In this document: one piece after another, positions 1 to 6,466 of the stretch | Layout of the letters: each line of letters opens with the position of its first letter | Numbering within the stretch: the stretch's first letter is position 1 | Assembly (NCBI GenBank): GCA_964369265.1 | Contig: CAYJEV010000094.1 | Location: forward strand, 1-6,695 | Direction of reading: 5' to 3' | DNA length: 6,695 bases | From: DAMCAP01 sp964369265 | GTDB lineage: Bacteria; Bacillota; Clostridia; Oscillospirales; Ruminococcaceae | Notes under the pieces: generated by a model | The model's database searches: none | Told to the model about the DNA's origin: nothing | Seen by the model: the letters and a program-made list of their open reading frames with translations, nothing else | Position numbers and translations under genes: made by a program

Positions 1-44
1 TTTGTAGTAGAATATTTACATAAAATAAAAAGGAGAGTTATAAA

Positions 45-980
45 ATGATTTTAAAGCAGATAATCGATATGTATGAGATTATGGATTCCTCCACTGTATG
101 TGCAAAAGATATCGCTGACTATCTAAAAGGCATAAAAGCTGATGCTGATATTCATTACTATGATGTGATAGGCCCTCGAGGTGACACTGAAATGATACAT
201 GTCAAAATCGCTGGCACAAATGGCAAAATAAATGGTGGAACTGCACCAACTATCGGCTTGCTTGGTAGGCTTGGCGGCTTGGGCGCAAGACCTGCTATGA
301 CAGGATTTGTATCTGATGGCGATGGTGCTTTAGTTGCTATGGCTTGTGCTGCAAAGCTTCTTGATATGCAAAACAAAGGCGACTTCCTTGAGGGGGATGT
401 TGTATTATCAACACACATCTGCCCAGATGCTCCAACTCAACCTCATGATCCCGTTCCCTTTATGGGCTCTCCTGTTGATATGGCAACAGTGAACAAAGAA
501 GAAGTTTCAGATGTACTTGATGCTATCTTATCTGTTGATACAACAAAGGGAAACAGAGTTATTAATCATAATGGCTTTGCTATCTCTCCAACTGTTAAAG
601 ATGGTTATATCCTAAGAGTTTCTGAAGACCTTTTAAACATCATGCAAACCACAACAGGCTCTCTACCAAAGGTATTCCCTTTGACAACTCAAGACATTAC
701 ACCATATGGCAATGATTTATATCATCTTAACTCTATACTTCAACCAGCAACTGCTACCGACAGACCTGTTGTTGGGGTTGCTATAACAACAGAAATGCCT
801 GTGGCTGGATGTGCAACAGGCGCTTCAAACTTTGCTGCTTTAGAAGGCGCTGGCAGATTTATGATTGAAGTAGCTAAGTATTATGGAAAAGGACAATGCA
901 GCTTTTATAATGAAGAAGAATATGCACATATTCAAAAGCTATATGGCTCAATGTCACATTTAAGAACTAAGGGCAAATAA
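45..980 (+). CDS. DUF1177 family protein (uncharacterised)
   Basis: A 311-residue soluble protein with no signal peptide or membrane segment. I recognise the overall sequence as the DUF1177 family, whose members are close to this length, so it looks complete. Conserved-looking blocks are a Gly-rich stretch at residues 63-80, FVSDGDGALVAMA at 88-100, GDVVLSTHICPDAPTQPHDP at 117-136 and FMGSPVDM at 139-146. The biochemical role is not established. The SDGDGA block, followed by a helix and then GDVVLSTH, recalls the metal-site region of M20/M28/M42-type zinc peptidases; that is only an inference from pattern. The ATG at 45 follows AGGAG at 31-35 with a 9-base spacer. The hflK start lies 34 bases downstream with no convincing terminator between, so co-transcription with hflK-hflC is possible. 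No promoter can be judged because the window begins just upstream. Confidence 0.8.
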   Translation: MILKQIIDMYEIMDSSTVCAKDIADYLKGIKADADIHYYDVIGPRGDTEMIHVKIAGTNGKINGGTAPTIGLLGRLGGLGARPAMTGFVSDGDGALVAMACAAKLLDMQNKGDFLEGDVVLSTHICPDAPTQPHDPVPFMGSPVDMATVNKEEVSDVLDAILSVDTTKGNRVINHNGFAISPTVKDGYILRVSEDLLNIMQTTTGSLPKVFPLTTQDITPYGNDLYHLNSILQPATATDRPVVGVAITTEMPVAGCATGASNFAALEGAGRFMIEVAKYYGKGQCSFYNEEEYAHIQKLYGSMSHLRTKGK

Positions 981-1014
981 ACAAAGCTATTTTTATAGCA
1001 GAACGGAGAATAAT

Positions 1015-1941
1015 ATGAATGGAAACTCTACTATCAAGCTAGTTGGTAATGTTGCTAAGTTAGTTGTTTTAGTGATTTTTCTTGTAATAACAGGATTTTC
1101 GACTATCTATACTATCAACACAGGTCAAGAGGCAGTTGTGCAGCGTTTTGGAGCGTATGTAACGACTGTTTCAAAACCAGGCATTAACTTTAAAGTGCCT
1201 TTTATTGATAAAGTCACTATAGTTGATGTCAACATGATACACAGAATTGAATTTGGTTTTGAAACAGAAAGTTATGATCCTTATAATCCTGTTTACAATG
1301 ATAGTGTTAACAGCAGAATGCTAACTAGCGACGAAAACATCGCTGTTGTTGAAACTATAGTTCAGTACCAAGTACAAGACTCATATAACTACCTATTTAA
1401 TGTTGATGACATGATAGGCACCTTAAAGGTTATTGGCGAGTCTACCATTAGACGTGTTATTGGTAGCCACACACTAGACGAGGCTTTAACTGAAAATAAA
1501 AGCGAAATTCAGCAAGAGATATTTACCGATCTTCAAGCAGTTTGCGATAAATATGAAAGCGGACTTAGAATTGTTGGTGTACAGCTTCAGGATGTAAACC
1601 CGCCAACAGAAGTTGATGAAGCTTTTAGAGATGTAGCTGGCGCTAAGGAGGATAAGGTTGCTTATATAAATGAGGCTAATGCTTATCAAAGCGAAATTCT
1701 TCCATTAGCAAGAGGTTCTGCTGCCGAGGTTCTTGGTGCAGCAGAGGCGTATGCTAACAATCGTGTGGAGGCTGCTAAGGCTGAGGTTGTTGCTTATGAG
1801 GAGCTATACAAAGTTTATTTAGGCGGACAAGAAACTACAAGAACTAGAATTTATCTTGAAACAATAAATGAAGTGCTTAGTGGTGTGAACATCTATATAA
1901 TGGACGATGAAAACAGCATGAAGCTGTTTGATATTAAGTAG
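1015..1941 (+). CDS. hflK: HflK-like SPFH/prohibitin-family FtsH protease modulator
   Basis: Membrane-anchored SPFH protein of 308 residues. In characterised bacteria HflK and HflC form a large cage around the membrane protease FtsH and modulate access of membrane substrates. One N-terminal transmembrane helix (about residues 13-34) is followed by the SPFH domain from NTGQEAVVQRFG (35-46) to about 205. HflK rather than HflC is indicated by MLTSDENIAVVETIVQYQV (102-120) with YLFNV (126-130). The C-terminal part also fits: PPTEVDEAFRDV (196-207), INEANAY (218-224), an Ala/Glu-rich coiled coil (232-262), then RIYLETINEVL (278-288). The protein lacks the long Gly-rich cytoplasmic N-tail of proteobacterial HflK (Escherichia coli HflK is about 419 residues): only some 13 residues precede the helix. 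The start has GGAG at 1005-1008, 6 bases upstream. The stop codon overlaps the hflC ribosome binding site, implying one transcript. No ftsH is in the window. Confidence 0.88.
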   Translation: MNGNSTIKLVGNVAKLVVLVIFLVITGFSTIYTINTGQEAVVQRFGAYVTTVSKPGINFKVPFIDKVTIVDVNMIHRIEFGFETESYDPYNPVYNDSVNSRMLTSDENIAVVETIVQYQVQDSYNYLFNVDDMIGTLKVIGESTIRRVIGSHTLDEALTENKSEIQQEIFTDLQAVCDKYESGLRIVGVQLQDVNPPTEVDEAFRDVAGAKEDKVAYINEANAYQSEILPLARGSAAEVLGAAEAYANNRVEAAKAEVVAYEELYKVYLGGQETTRTRIYLETINEVLSGVNIYIMDDENSMKLFDIK

Positions 1942-1947
1942 AGGAGG
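1940..1947 (+). promoter_or_regulatory. hflC ribosome binding site
   Basis: AGAGGAGG lies 7 bases before the ATG at 1955, and its first two bases are part of the hflK stop codon. This fixes the hflC start at 1955 rather than the in-frame ATG at 1928 inside hflK, which has no such site. The overlap suggests translational coupling of the two partner proteins. Confidence 0.85.
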
Positions 1948-1954
1948 CAAATAT

Positions 1955-2995
1955 ATGAATTTTTCTGATTTTAGCAAAAAGTTTCAGTCGCCAAAGCCTC
2001 CAAAGAACTTTGTTGAGCTTGACGAAAATGGTAACCCTGTTCCAAAGCCTAAAAATAACAGCTTCAAAGCTTTTCTTCCAATTATAGCTTTAGTTTTATT
2101 TGTCATTATCTTTAACGCATTTACATACACTGTCAATGAAACTGAACATGCAATTAAGTTTAGGTTTAATGAGATAATAGCTGTTGATGTTAATAATATT
2201 AGCGATGAGCAATTTTTAAGCCTGCAAAACGATTCTTATTATGAGGGAGTAACACTTAAAAATGGAGCTGGTCTTCGTTTTAAAATTCCGTTTATTGATA
2301 GAATCGAGAAGTTTAACAACAGACTTATAACTTATGACACCTCACCTCGTGAAGTTATAACTTCCGATAAAAAAGTCCTTATACTGGATAACAACGCCCA
2401 GTGGTACATAGTTGACCCTATACGCTTTAAAGTTACTATGAATTCTATTTATTCTGCCAGTCAGCGTATTGAGGATTTAATGTATTCAAAAATGAATGAA
2501 AGAATCGGCTTAACAACAGCCCATGATTTAATCTCAAACAAGACTTATGTCGATAATATGCTTGAGCAAAAAGCAACAGAGCTAAATGAAATTACTGCCG
2601 AGTATGGAATTGTGGTTGCTGATATTCAGATTAAAAGAACTGACTATCCAGATAGTAACAACGAAAATATCTTTAATCGTATGAGAACAGAGAGAGAGCA
2701 GATGGCTAAACAGTATCGTTCAGAAGGCTTAGAGGAAGCACAAAAGATAAGAGCAGCAGCAGACATTGAAGCCGCTAAAATAACAGCAGAGGCAAATGCA
2801 GAAGCTCAAAGAATTAGAGGCGCTGCCGATGCAGAGGCTGCCCAAATCTATAATGATGCTTACAATGCTGATCCTAGCTTTTATGAGTTTTACAAAACTC
2901 TTGAAACTTATAAAGCTACCCTACCTGATAATAATACTACCATCGTTATATCTCCAGATTCTGATTTTGCGCAATTCCTTTTTGGCGCTAACTAA
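1955..2995 (+). CDS. hflC: HflC-like SPFH/prohibitin-family FtsH protease modulator
   Basis: A 346-residue partner of HflK, expected to sit in the cytoplasmic membrane with its SPFH domain outside the cytoplasm. Residues 1-39 are a polar tail rich in Pro and Lys (PKPPK at 13-17, PVPKPK at 28-33). A transmembrane helix follows (about 40-57), then the SPFH domain starting TVNETEHAIKFRF (59-71). The HflC signature is clear: EREQMAKQYRSEGLEEAQKI (246-265), an Ala/Glu coiled coil to about 296, then AQIYNDAYNADPSFYEFYKTLETYK (296-320) and the terminal SPDSDF (333-338). Two oddities are visible. The pre-membrane tail is long for HflC. In addition, residues about 75-102 form an insertion between the first SPFH strand and the GLRFKIPF motif (106-113), where ordinary HflC has only a few residues. 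The gene follows hflK by 13 bases and ends at a strong hairpin. Confidence 0.9.
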   Translation: MNFSDFSKKFQSPKPPKNFVELDENGNPVPKPKNNSFKAFLPIIALVLFVIIFNAFTYTVNETEHAIKFRFNEIIAVDVNNISDEQFLSLQNDSYYEGVTLKNGAGLRFKIPFIDRIEKFNNRLITYDTSPREVITSDKKVLILDNNAQWYIVDPIRFKVTMNSIYSASQRIEDLMYSKMNERIGLTTAHDLISNKTYVDNMLEQKATELNEITAEYGIVVADIQIKRTDYPDSNNENIFNRMRTEREQMAKQYRSEGLEEAQKIRAAADIEAAKITAEANAEAQRIRGAADAEAAQIYNDAYNADPSFYEFYKTLETYKATLPDNNTTIVISPDSDFAQFLFGAN

Positions 2996-3000
2996 AATTA

Positions 3001-3040
3001 AAATCTCGGTGCAGTTTTTCACTGCGCCGAGATTTTTGTT
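3001..3040. terminator. bidirectional intrinsic terminator between hflC and prfB
   Basis: A 15-bp stem (3001-3015 with 3021-3035, one G-T wobble) closes a 5-base TTTTC loop. On the + strand the stem runs into TTTTTGTT, ending the hflK-hflC transcript. Read from the other strand the stem runs into TTTAATTTTAG, so the same hairpin can terminate prfB. It begins 5 bases after the hflC stop, and its right-hand T run reaches the prfB stop codon (3039-3041). Confidence 0.9.
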
Positions 3041-4160
3041 AATTGTCTCCTAAACTCCCTTGAGATTTTTGCTTTAAATACTCGTTGATAAACTCATCTA
3101 AAGCACCATCAATTACACTATTTATATTCCCTGTTTCGCAACCTGTTCTATGGTCTTTAACAAGGGTGTACGGCATGAAAGTATATGAGCGTATTTGATT
3201 TCCAAAGCCAATATCTTTTTGTATGCCTTTAATGTCCTCTATTTTATCAAGGTGTTCTCTTTCTTTAATTTCAGCAAGCTTTGCTTTAAGCATGGTCATC
3301 GCAACCTCTTTATTCATATGCTGGCTTCTTTCATTCTGGCAAGCAACTACAATTCCAGTTGGCATATGAGTTATTCTAACAGCCGATTCAGTCTTGTTAA
3401 CATGCTGCCCACCAGCTCCGCCAGCCCTATATGTGTCAATCTTTAAGTCGACCTCATTTATTGTTATAGACATATCATCCACTATTTCAGGCATGACCTC
3501 AATTGATGCAAAAGAAGTGTGCCTGCGACCTGATGAATCAAATGGCGAAATTCTAATTAAACGATGCACACCTGTTTCAGACTTTAAAAAGCCATAAGCA
3601 TTTTCGCCCTCAATAAGTATAGAGGCACTTTTGATACCAGCTTCCTCGCCATTAATATAATCAAGCACCTTAAAGCGATACCCTCTCTTTTCAGCAAAGC
3701 GGGTATACATTCTATAAAGCATTTCAACCCAGTCCTGAGCTTCAACACCACCAGCACCAGCATGAAAGCTAATTATAGCATTATTTTTATCATATTCTCC
3801 CAATAACAAAGTCGACAATCTCATCGCCTCAATTTTAGGCTTGATATTATTTAAGCAAGAGTTTGCCTCTTCTAATGAAGGATAGTCGCCAAGCTCTCGA
3901 TACATTTCAATTAATGTTTCTGTATCCTCGCATTCATTCTGCATTGTTCTAAAGGCTTCGACTGTGTCTTTAAGCGACTTTAGCTCTTTTAATACAGCTT
4001 GCGAATTGTCTATATCATCCCAAAACCCTTCTGTTGTTGTTGACATTTCTAGTTTATCTATTGTTTCGCACAAGCGCTTATAATCTATTTCTTCTTCTAG
4101 TTGATGAAGAGATTGCAAAATACGGCTAAGCTCTGCCCTTACTTCTTCTATTTGTAACAA
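3039..4160 (-). CDS. prfB: peptide chain release factor 2, no programmed frameshift
   Basis: Release factor 2 recognises UAA and UGA stop codons in the ribosomal A site and triggers peptide release. From the TTG at 4160 the product is 373 residues, normal for the family. Hallmarks are the stop-codon recognition tripeptide SPF at 205-207 in HRLIRISPFDSSGRRHTSF, and the catalytic GGQ at 250-252 within RAGGAGGQHVNKTESAVR (245-262). The SPF tripeptide distinguishes it from RF1, which has PxT. An N-terminal coiled-coil domain (about 1-110) precedes domain 2. At residues 25-26, where many bacteria have an in-frame UGA requiring a +1 shift, this gene reads straight through as ATA GAT (4088-4083). 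There is therefore no autoregulatory frameshift. An in-frame TTG at 4193 would add 11 residues upstream of the ribosome binding site and is rejected. The gene stands alone; the secA neighbour often seen in Bacillota is not in the window. Confidence 0.95.
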   Translation of the reverse strand: MLQIEEVRAELSRILQSLHQLEEEIDYKRLCETIDKLEMSTTTEGFWDDIDNSQAVLKELKSLKDTVEAFRTMQNECEDTETLIEMYRELGDYPSLEEANSCLNNIKPKIEAMRLSTLLLGEYDKNNAIISFHAGAGGVEAQDWVEMLYRMYTRFAEKRGYRFKVLDYINGEEAGIKSASILIEGENAYGFLKSETGVHRLIRISPFDSSGRRHTSFASIEVMPEIVDDMSITINEVDLKIDTYRAGGAGGQHVNKTESAVRITHMPTGIVVACQNERSQHMNKEVAMTMLKAKLAEIKEREHLDKIEDIKGIQKDIGFGNQIRSYTFMPYTLVKDHRTGCETGNINSVIDGALDEFINEYLKQKSQGSLGDN

Positions 4161-4166
4161 GATAAC

Positions 4167-4173
4167 CCTCCCT
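4167..4173 (-). promoter_or_regulatory. prfB ribosome binding site (selects a TTG start)
   Basis: On the - strand AGGGAGG sits 6 bases before TTG at 4160, a near-ideal Shine-Dalgarno and spacing. No in-frame ATG lies nearby. From this TTG the family motifs fall at the same residue numbers as in Escherichia coli RF2 (SPF 205-207, GGQ 250-252), supporting the non-ATG start. Confidence 0.85.
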
Positions 4174-4232
4174 AGCTGGATAGCTATTAGCAAACTGTGT
4201 TTGTAATAGTTCCTTGTTGTTTTATTCTTTAT

Positions 4233-4261
4233 AGTATAACCTATTTAATATAATTTGTAAA
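4233..4261 (-). promoter_or_regulatory. sigma-A type promoter for prfB
   Basis: Read on the - strand, TTTACA (4261-4256) and TATACT (4238-4233) are separated by exactly 17 bases, each 5 of 6 to consensus. Transcription would start near 4226, giving a leader of about 65 bases before the TTG start. Confidence 0.75.
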
Positions 4262-4283
4262 TATTGCTTTTTAATATCAAGGT

Positions 4284-4305
4284 AATAATTATTCATATAA
4301 TTATT
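4284..4305. repeat. A+T palindrome between divergent promoters
   Basis: AATAATTAT (4284-4292) and ATAATTATT (4297-4305) are perfect 9-bp inverted repeats around TCAT. The palindrome lies upstream of both the prfB -35 element and the RING-gene -10 element, a position suited to an operator or an A+T upstream element. The low complexity means chance is a real alternative. The rest of the gap at 4161-4378 holds only the promoters and leaders listed separately. Confidence 0.35.
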
Positions 4306-4337
4306 TTAAAAAGGGTATGTTATTTTCTTCCTTAATA

Positions 4338-4346
4338 TGTTATACT
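4338..4346 (+). promoter_or_regulatory. extended -10 promoter for the RING-finger gene
   Basis: TGT directly followed by TATACT (4341-4346) matches the TGn extended -10 pattern. No good -35 hexamer lies 16-18 bases upstream, as is usual for extended -10 promoters. Transcription starting near 4353 would leave a leader of about 26 bases. An in-frame ATG at 4337 lies upstream of that start site, so it cannot be the translation start if this promoter is used. Confidence 0.55.
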
Positions 4347-4378
4347 ATCAAACATACTATATTATTTACGGAGGCAAT

Positions 4379-5314
4379 ATGAATAAATACACAGGACTTA
4401 TATGTCCTTTTTGCGAAAAGCCTTTTGAAGATGGCGACGATATTGTGGTTTGTCCTGATTGTGGAGCTCCCTCTCATCGTTCATGCTATTTTGAAAATAA
4501 AAAGTGCTTTTATCACGCTAAACATAAAGAAGGTTATGTTTGGGAGATGCCAGCAAGCTTTAGAAAGGCTGAGGCAGAAAATAGCTCTAACATTGTTTGC
4601 TCTCACTGTAACAACATAAACTCACCAAGGGCTGAAACTTGCAGCGCTTGCGGTGCGCCTATAAAATCTCTTAACAGCTCTGCTGCAACAGACAATAGCT
4701 TTGCACCAAAAAAAGACGAGGAAACAATAAGTGGCATAACCTTAACTGAGCTTGCAGCTTATATGGGGACTAACACCAACTATTTTATAAGAAGCTTTAG
4801 AGCGCTAATTCACGCGCCTATGCAAATGAGCTGGAATTTAGCTGCATTCTTCTTTACCTATTTCTACTTTATATATAGAAAGCAGTATAAGATTGGTGCA
4901 ATCTTAATGGTAATATCCGCTTTTATGGCTATACCAACCTTAATTTATTCCGCAGAGCTTTTTAAGGCTATGGCTCCTGAGTATTTAGGGGTGACAATTC
5001 CTTTTGATGAAGCTCTTATGGAAAGCATGCTTTTAATGTCTAGCAAAATTAGATATTTGGATATAATTTTGAGAATAGCTTGCGGTATGTTCGCTAACAA
5101 GCTCATACTTCAAAATGCTATAACAAAGATAAGCTTACTAAGAATGCAGTCTGGCAGTAATGCCGACAGCAGAACTTATCTTTCATACCTATTTTATAAA
5201 GGTAATCCCAATAGAGTTGCTGTTGTTGCTATTTTAGGCGCTTATTTAGTTGCATACTTTATCTTCGCCGGATATTTAACTAGCCTTGCTCTTCCACTAT
5301 TACCACCAATGTAA
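4379..5314 (+). CDS. RING-finger and zinc-ribbon protein with DUF2628-like membrane domain
   Basis: A 311-residue protein of three parts. Residues 9-46 form a RING-type cross-brace zinc site: C9, C12, C25, C28, H33, C36, C43 and H46. The spacing matches prokaryotic RING finger family 1. Residues 74-91 are a CxxC...CxxC zinc ribbon (C74, C77, C88, C91). After a polar linker (about 95-118), residues 135-305 resemble the DUF2628 membrane domain. The sequence FRALIHAPMQMSWNLAAFFF (140-159) leads into hydrophobic segments near 152-166, 172-192, 227-244 and 280-305. The cytosolic zinc domains would therefore be tethered to the inner face of the membrane. RING domains in eukaryotes support ubiquitin ligation; no ubiquitin-like, E1 or E2 gene is visible here, so that role is not implied and the function is unknown. 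The ATG at 4379 follows GGAGG (4370-4374) with a short 4-base spacer. An in-frame ATG at 4337 is disfavoured because it overlaps the promoter. Confidence 0.8.
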   Translation: MNKYTGLICPFCEKPFEDGDDIVVCPDCGAPSHRSCYFENKKCFYHAKHKEGYVWEMPASFRKAEAENSSNIVCSHCNNINSPRAETCSACGAPIKSLNSSAATDNSFAPKKDEETISGITLTELAAYMGTNTNYFIRSFRALIHAPMQMSWNLAAFFFTYFYFIYRKQYKIGAILMVISAFMAIPTLIYSAELFKAMAPEYLGVTIPFDEALMESMLLMSSKIRYLDIILRIACGMFANKLILQNAITKISLLRMQSGSNADSRTYLSYLFYKGNPNRVAVVAILGAYLVAYFIFAGYLTSLALPLLPPM

Positions 5315-5322
5315 CATAAAAA

Positions 5323-5355
5323 AGGCATAGCGAATTTCGTTGTGCCTATTATTTT
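5323..5355 (+). terminator. stem-loop terminator or attenuator between the RING gene and galU
   Basis: An 11-bp stem with two G-T wobbles (5323-5333 with 5337-5347) closes a 3-base loop. It follows an A run and leads into ATTATTTT. It lies 8 bases after the RING-gene stop. The interrupted U tract makes it a weak terminator, so some transcription may continue into galU. A GTG codon in frame with galU at 5342 falls inside the stem. Confidence 0.65.
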
Positions 5356-5356
5356 A

Positions 5357-5363
5357 AAAGGAG
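5357..5363 (+). promoter_or_regulatory. galU ribosome binding site with long spacer
   Basis: AAAGGAG lies 11 bases before the ATG at 5375, somewhat longer than the usual 5-9. It excludes the upstream in-frame GTG at 5342. The start at 5375 puts the nucleotide-binding loop 12 residues in, as expected for GalU. Confidence 0.7.
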
Positions 5364-5374
5364 TAGCAAAAATT

Positions 5375-6244
5375 ATGAAGATAACAAAAGCTGTCATTCC
5401 AGCTGCTGGTTTGGGAACTAGAATGTTGCCAGCAACTAAGTCTATGCCAAAAGAAATGTATCCTATAGTTGATAAGCCAGCAATTCAGTTTTTAGTTGAG
5501 GAAGCTGTCGATGCTGGTATAACAGATATTTTAATAATTACCTCAAGAGGCAAGAATATTATTGAAGATCATTTTGACCGTTCGCCAGAGCTTGAGTATC
5601 GTCTTGATAAGTCTGGCAAGCATCAAGTTTTAGATGAGCTTAAAGCCCTATCCTCGCTTGCTAATATATCGTATATTAGGCAAGGTGAGCCGCTTGGGTT
5701 AGGTCATGCAATTAGCTGTGCTGAGAGCTTTGTTGCTGGAGAGCCATTTGCTGTATTGTATGGTGATGATGTTATTATGGGAGATGTTAGCGCAACAAAA
5801 GAGCTTTGCGACTTATATAAAGAGCACGGCTTAGGTGTTCTTGGAGTTAAGCATATCGAAACAGAGGAAATACACAAATATGGCTCTGTTAACAGGCTAA
5901 AAAATGAGTTTACTGATTTTTTAGTAACTGACATGATAGAAAAACCTTCTCCTGAAAAAATGCTATCAAATTATGCTATTTTAGGGCGTGTTGTTTTGCC
6001 ATCAGAAATTTTTGATATATTGAGAAACACCCCTGCTGGAAAGGGCGGAGAAATTCAGCTTACTGACGCAATGAAAACTTTAGCTGAAACAAAAGGCATG
6101 ATAGGCTGCGAATACTCTGGAACACGTTTTGATATGGGAAATAAGTTTGGTGCTGTTGAAGCAATTTTAACCTATGCTCTAAAAAATTCTGACACTTCTG
6201 CACAAACTTCAGATTTAATCAAAAAAATTGCCAAAAATCTTTAA
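5375..6244 (+). CDS. galU: UTP-glucose-1-phosphate uridylyltransferase
   Basis: A cytosolic enzyme making UDP-glucose and pyrophosphate from UTP and glucose-1-phosphate. UDP-glucose feeds glycolipid, polysaccharide and wall-glycan synthesis and galactose metabolism. At 289 residues it has the full family length. The nucleotide-binding loop is AAGLGTRMLPATKSMPKEM (10-28). GEPLGLGHA (104-112) contacts the uridine side in known family members, and YGDDV (129-133) holds the metal-binding Asp. EKP (189-191), GGEIQLTDAM (224-233) and SGTRFDMGNKFG (248-259) complete the sugar-nucleotide site. No residue appears missing. The short paralogues with other activated sugars share this fold, but the sequence is typical of GalU. 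No clear promoter lies between the RING gene and this gene, so expression may depend on read-through of the stem-loop or a promoter inside the upstream gene. No galU terminator is seen; its transcript could run into the tRNA unit. Confidence 0.95.
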   Translation: MKITKAVIPAAGLGTRMLPATKSMPKEMYPIVDKPAIQFLVEEAVDAGITDILIITSRGKNIIEDHFDRSPELEYRLDKSGKHQVLDELKALSSLANISYIRQGEPLGLGHAISCAESFVAGEPFAVLYGDDVIMGDVSATKELCDLYKEHGLGVLGVKHIETEEIHKYGSVNRLKNEFTDFLVTDMIEKPSPEKMLSNYAILGRVVLPSEIFDILRNTPAGKGGEIQLTDAMKTLAETKGMIGCEYSGTRFDMGNKFGAVEAILTYALKNSDTSAQTSDLIKKIAKNL

Positions 6245-6251
6245 AAACCCC

Positions 6252-6280
6252 TTGACTTATCCTTTTTCTTAATGTATAAT
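6252..6280 (+). promoter_or_regulatory. strong sigma-A promoter for tRNA-Ser
   Basis: TTGACT (6252-6257) and TATAAT (6275-6280) are exactly 17 bases apart, 11 of 12 bases matching consensus. It begins 7 bases after the galU stop. Predicted transcription start is near 6287, about 48 bases before the mature tRNA. Confidence 0.92.
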
Positions 6281-6284
6281 AGCA

Positions 6285-6328
6285 TAGCAGTCGACGATAA
6301 ACCGTTTAAGGACTTATTTCTACTGCTA
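6285..6328 (+). repeat. inverted repeat in the tRNA 5' leader
   Basis: TAGCAGT (6285-6291) is the exact reverse complement of ACTGCTA (6322-6328), bracketing most of the leader between the promoter and the tRNA. In the precursor RNA it would place a hairpin just before the RNase P cleavage site. The first base or two may lie upstream of the transcription start, so the stem could be shorter in RNA. Confidence 0.45.
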
Positions 6329-6334
6329 ATATTT

Positions 6335-6426
6335 GGAGAGATGGCTGAGCTGGTCTAAGGCGCACGACTGGAAATCGTGTGAACGGTAATCCCGTTCCGA
6401 GGGTTCGAATCCCTCTCTCTCCGCCA
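6335..6426 (+). tRNA. tRNA-Ser, anticodon GGA
   Basis: A 92-base class II tRNA. The 7-bp acceptor stem (6335-6341 with 6416-6422) is perfect, followed by G73 and an encoded CCA (6424-6426). The anticodon stem (6363-6367 with 6375-6379) encloses loop CTGGAAA, with anticodon GGA at 6370-6372, reading UCC and UCU. The long variable arm, GAACGG paired with CCGTTC, is the serine hallmark. The T arm is a perfect 5-bp stem (6399-6403 with 6411-6415) around TTCGAAT. It has its own promoter and terminator. Confidence 0.97.
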
Positions 6427-6427
6427 T

Positions 6428-6466
6428 AAAAATAGCTTACCCTTTTGGGTAAGCTATTTTTATTTT
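6428..6466 (+). terminator. intrinsic terminator of tRNA-Ser
   Basis: A perfect 15-bp stem (6428-6442 with 6447-6461) closes a TTTT loop, and the tail reads through TTTTTATTTT. It begins 2 bases after the CCA end. The 3' half of this hairpin is duplicated in the downstream repeat; the 5' half is not. Confidence 0.93.

Noticed and set aside
986..999. GCTAT-TTTT-ATAGC hairpin between the DUF1177 gene and hflK as a terminator
   Set aside because: Only a 5-bp A+T-rich stem with no U tract after it; too weak to call.
1928..1954. Upstream ATG for hflC inside hflK
   Set aside because: It lacks a ribosome binding site; AGAGGAGG points to the ATG at 1955.
4161..4193. N-terminal extension of RF2 from the TTG at 4193
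   Set aside because: The extension would be encoded by the Shine-Dalgarno itself and has no counterpart in the family.
4337..4378. Upstream ATG for the RING-finger gene
   Set aside because: It overlaps the extended -10 element and has no ribosome binding site; GGAGG at 4370-4374 serves the ATG at 4379.
5342..5374. GTG start for galU
   Set aside because: It lies inside the stem-loop and upstream of AAAGGAG; the added residues are not part of the GalU family.
45..6244. Possible avoidance of TGA stop codons (five TAA, one TAG, no TGA in six genes)
   Set aside because: Six genes are too few in A+T-rich DNA, and RF2, which reads UGA, is intact here.
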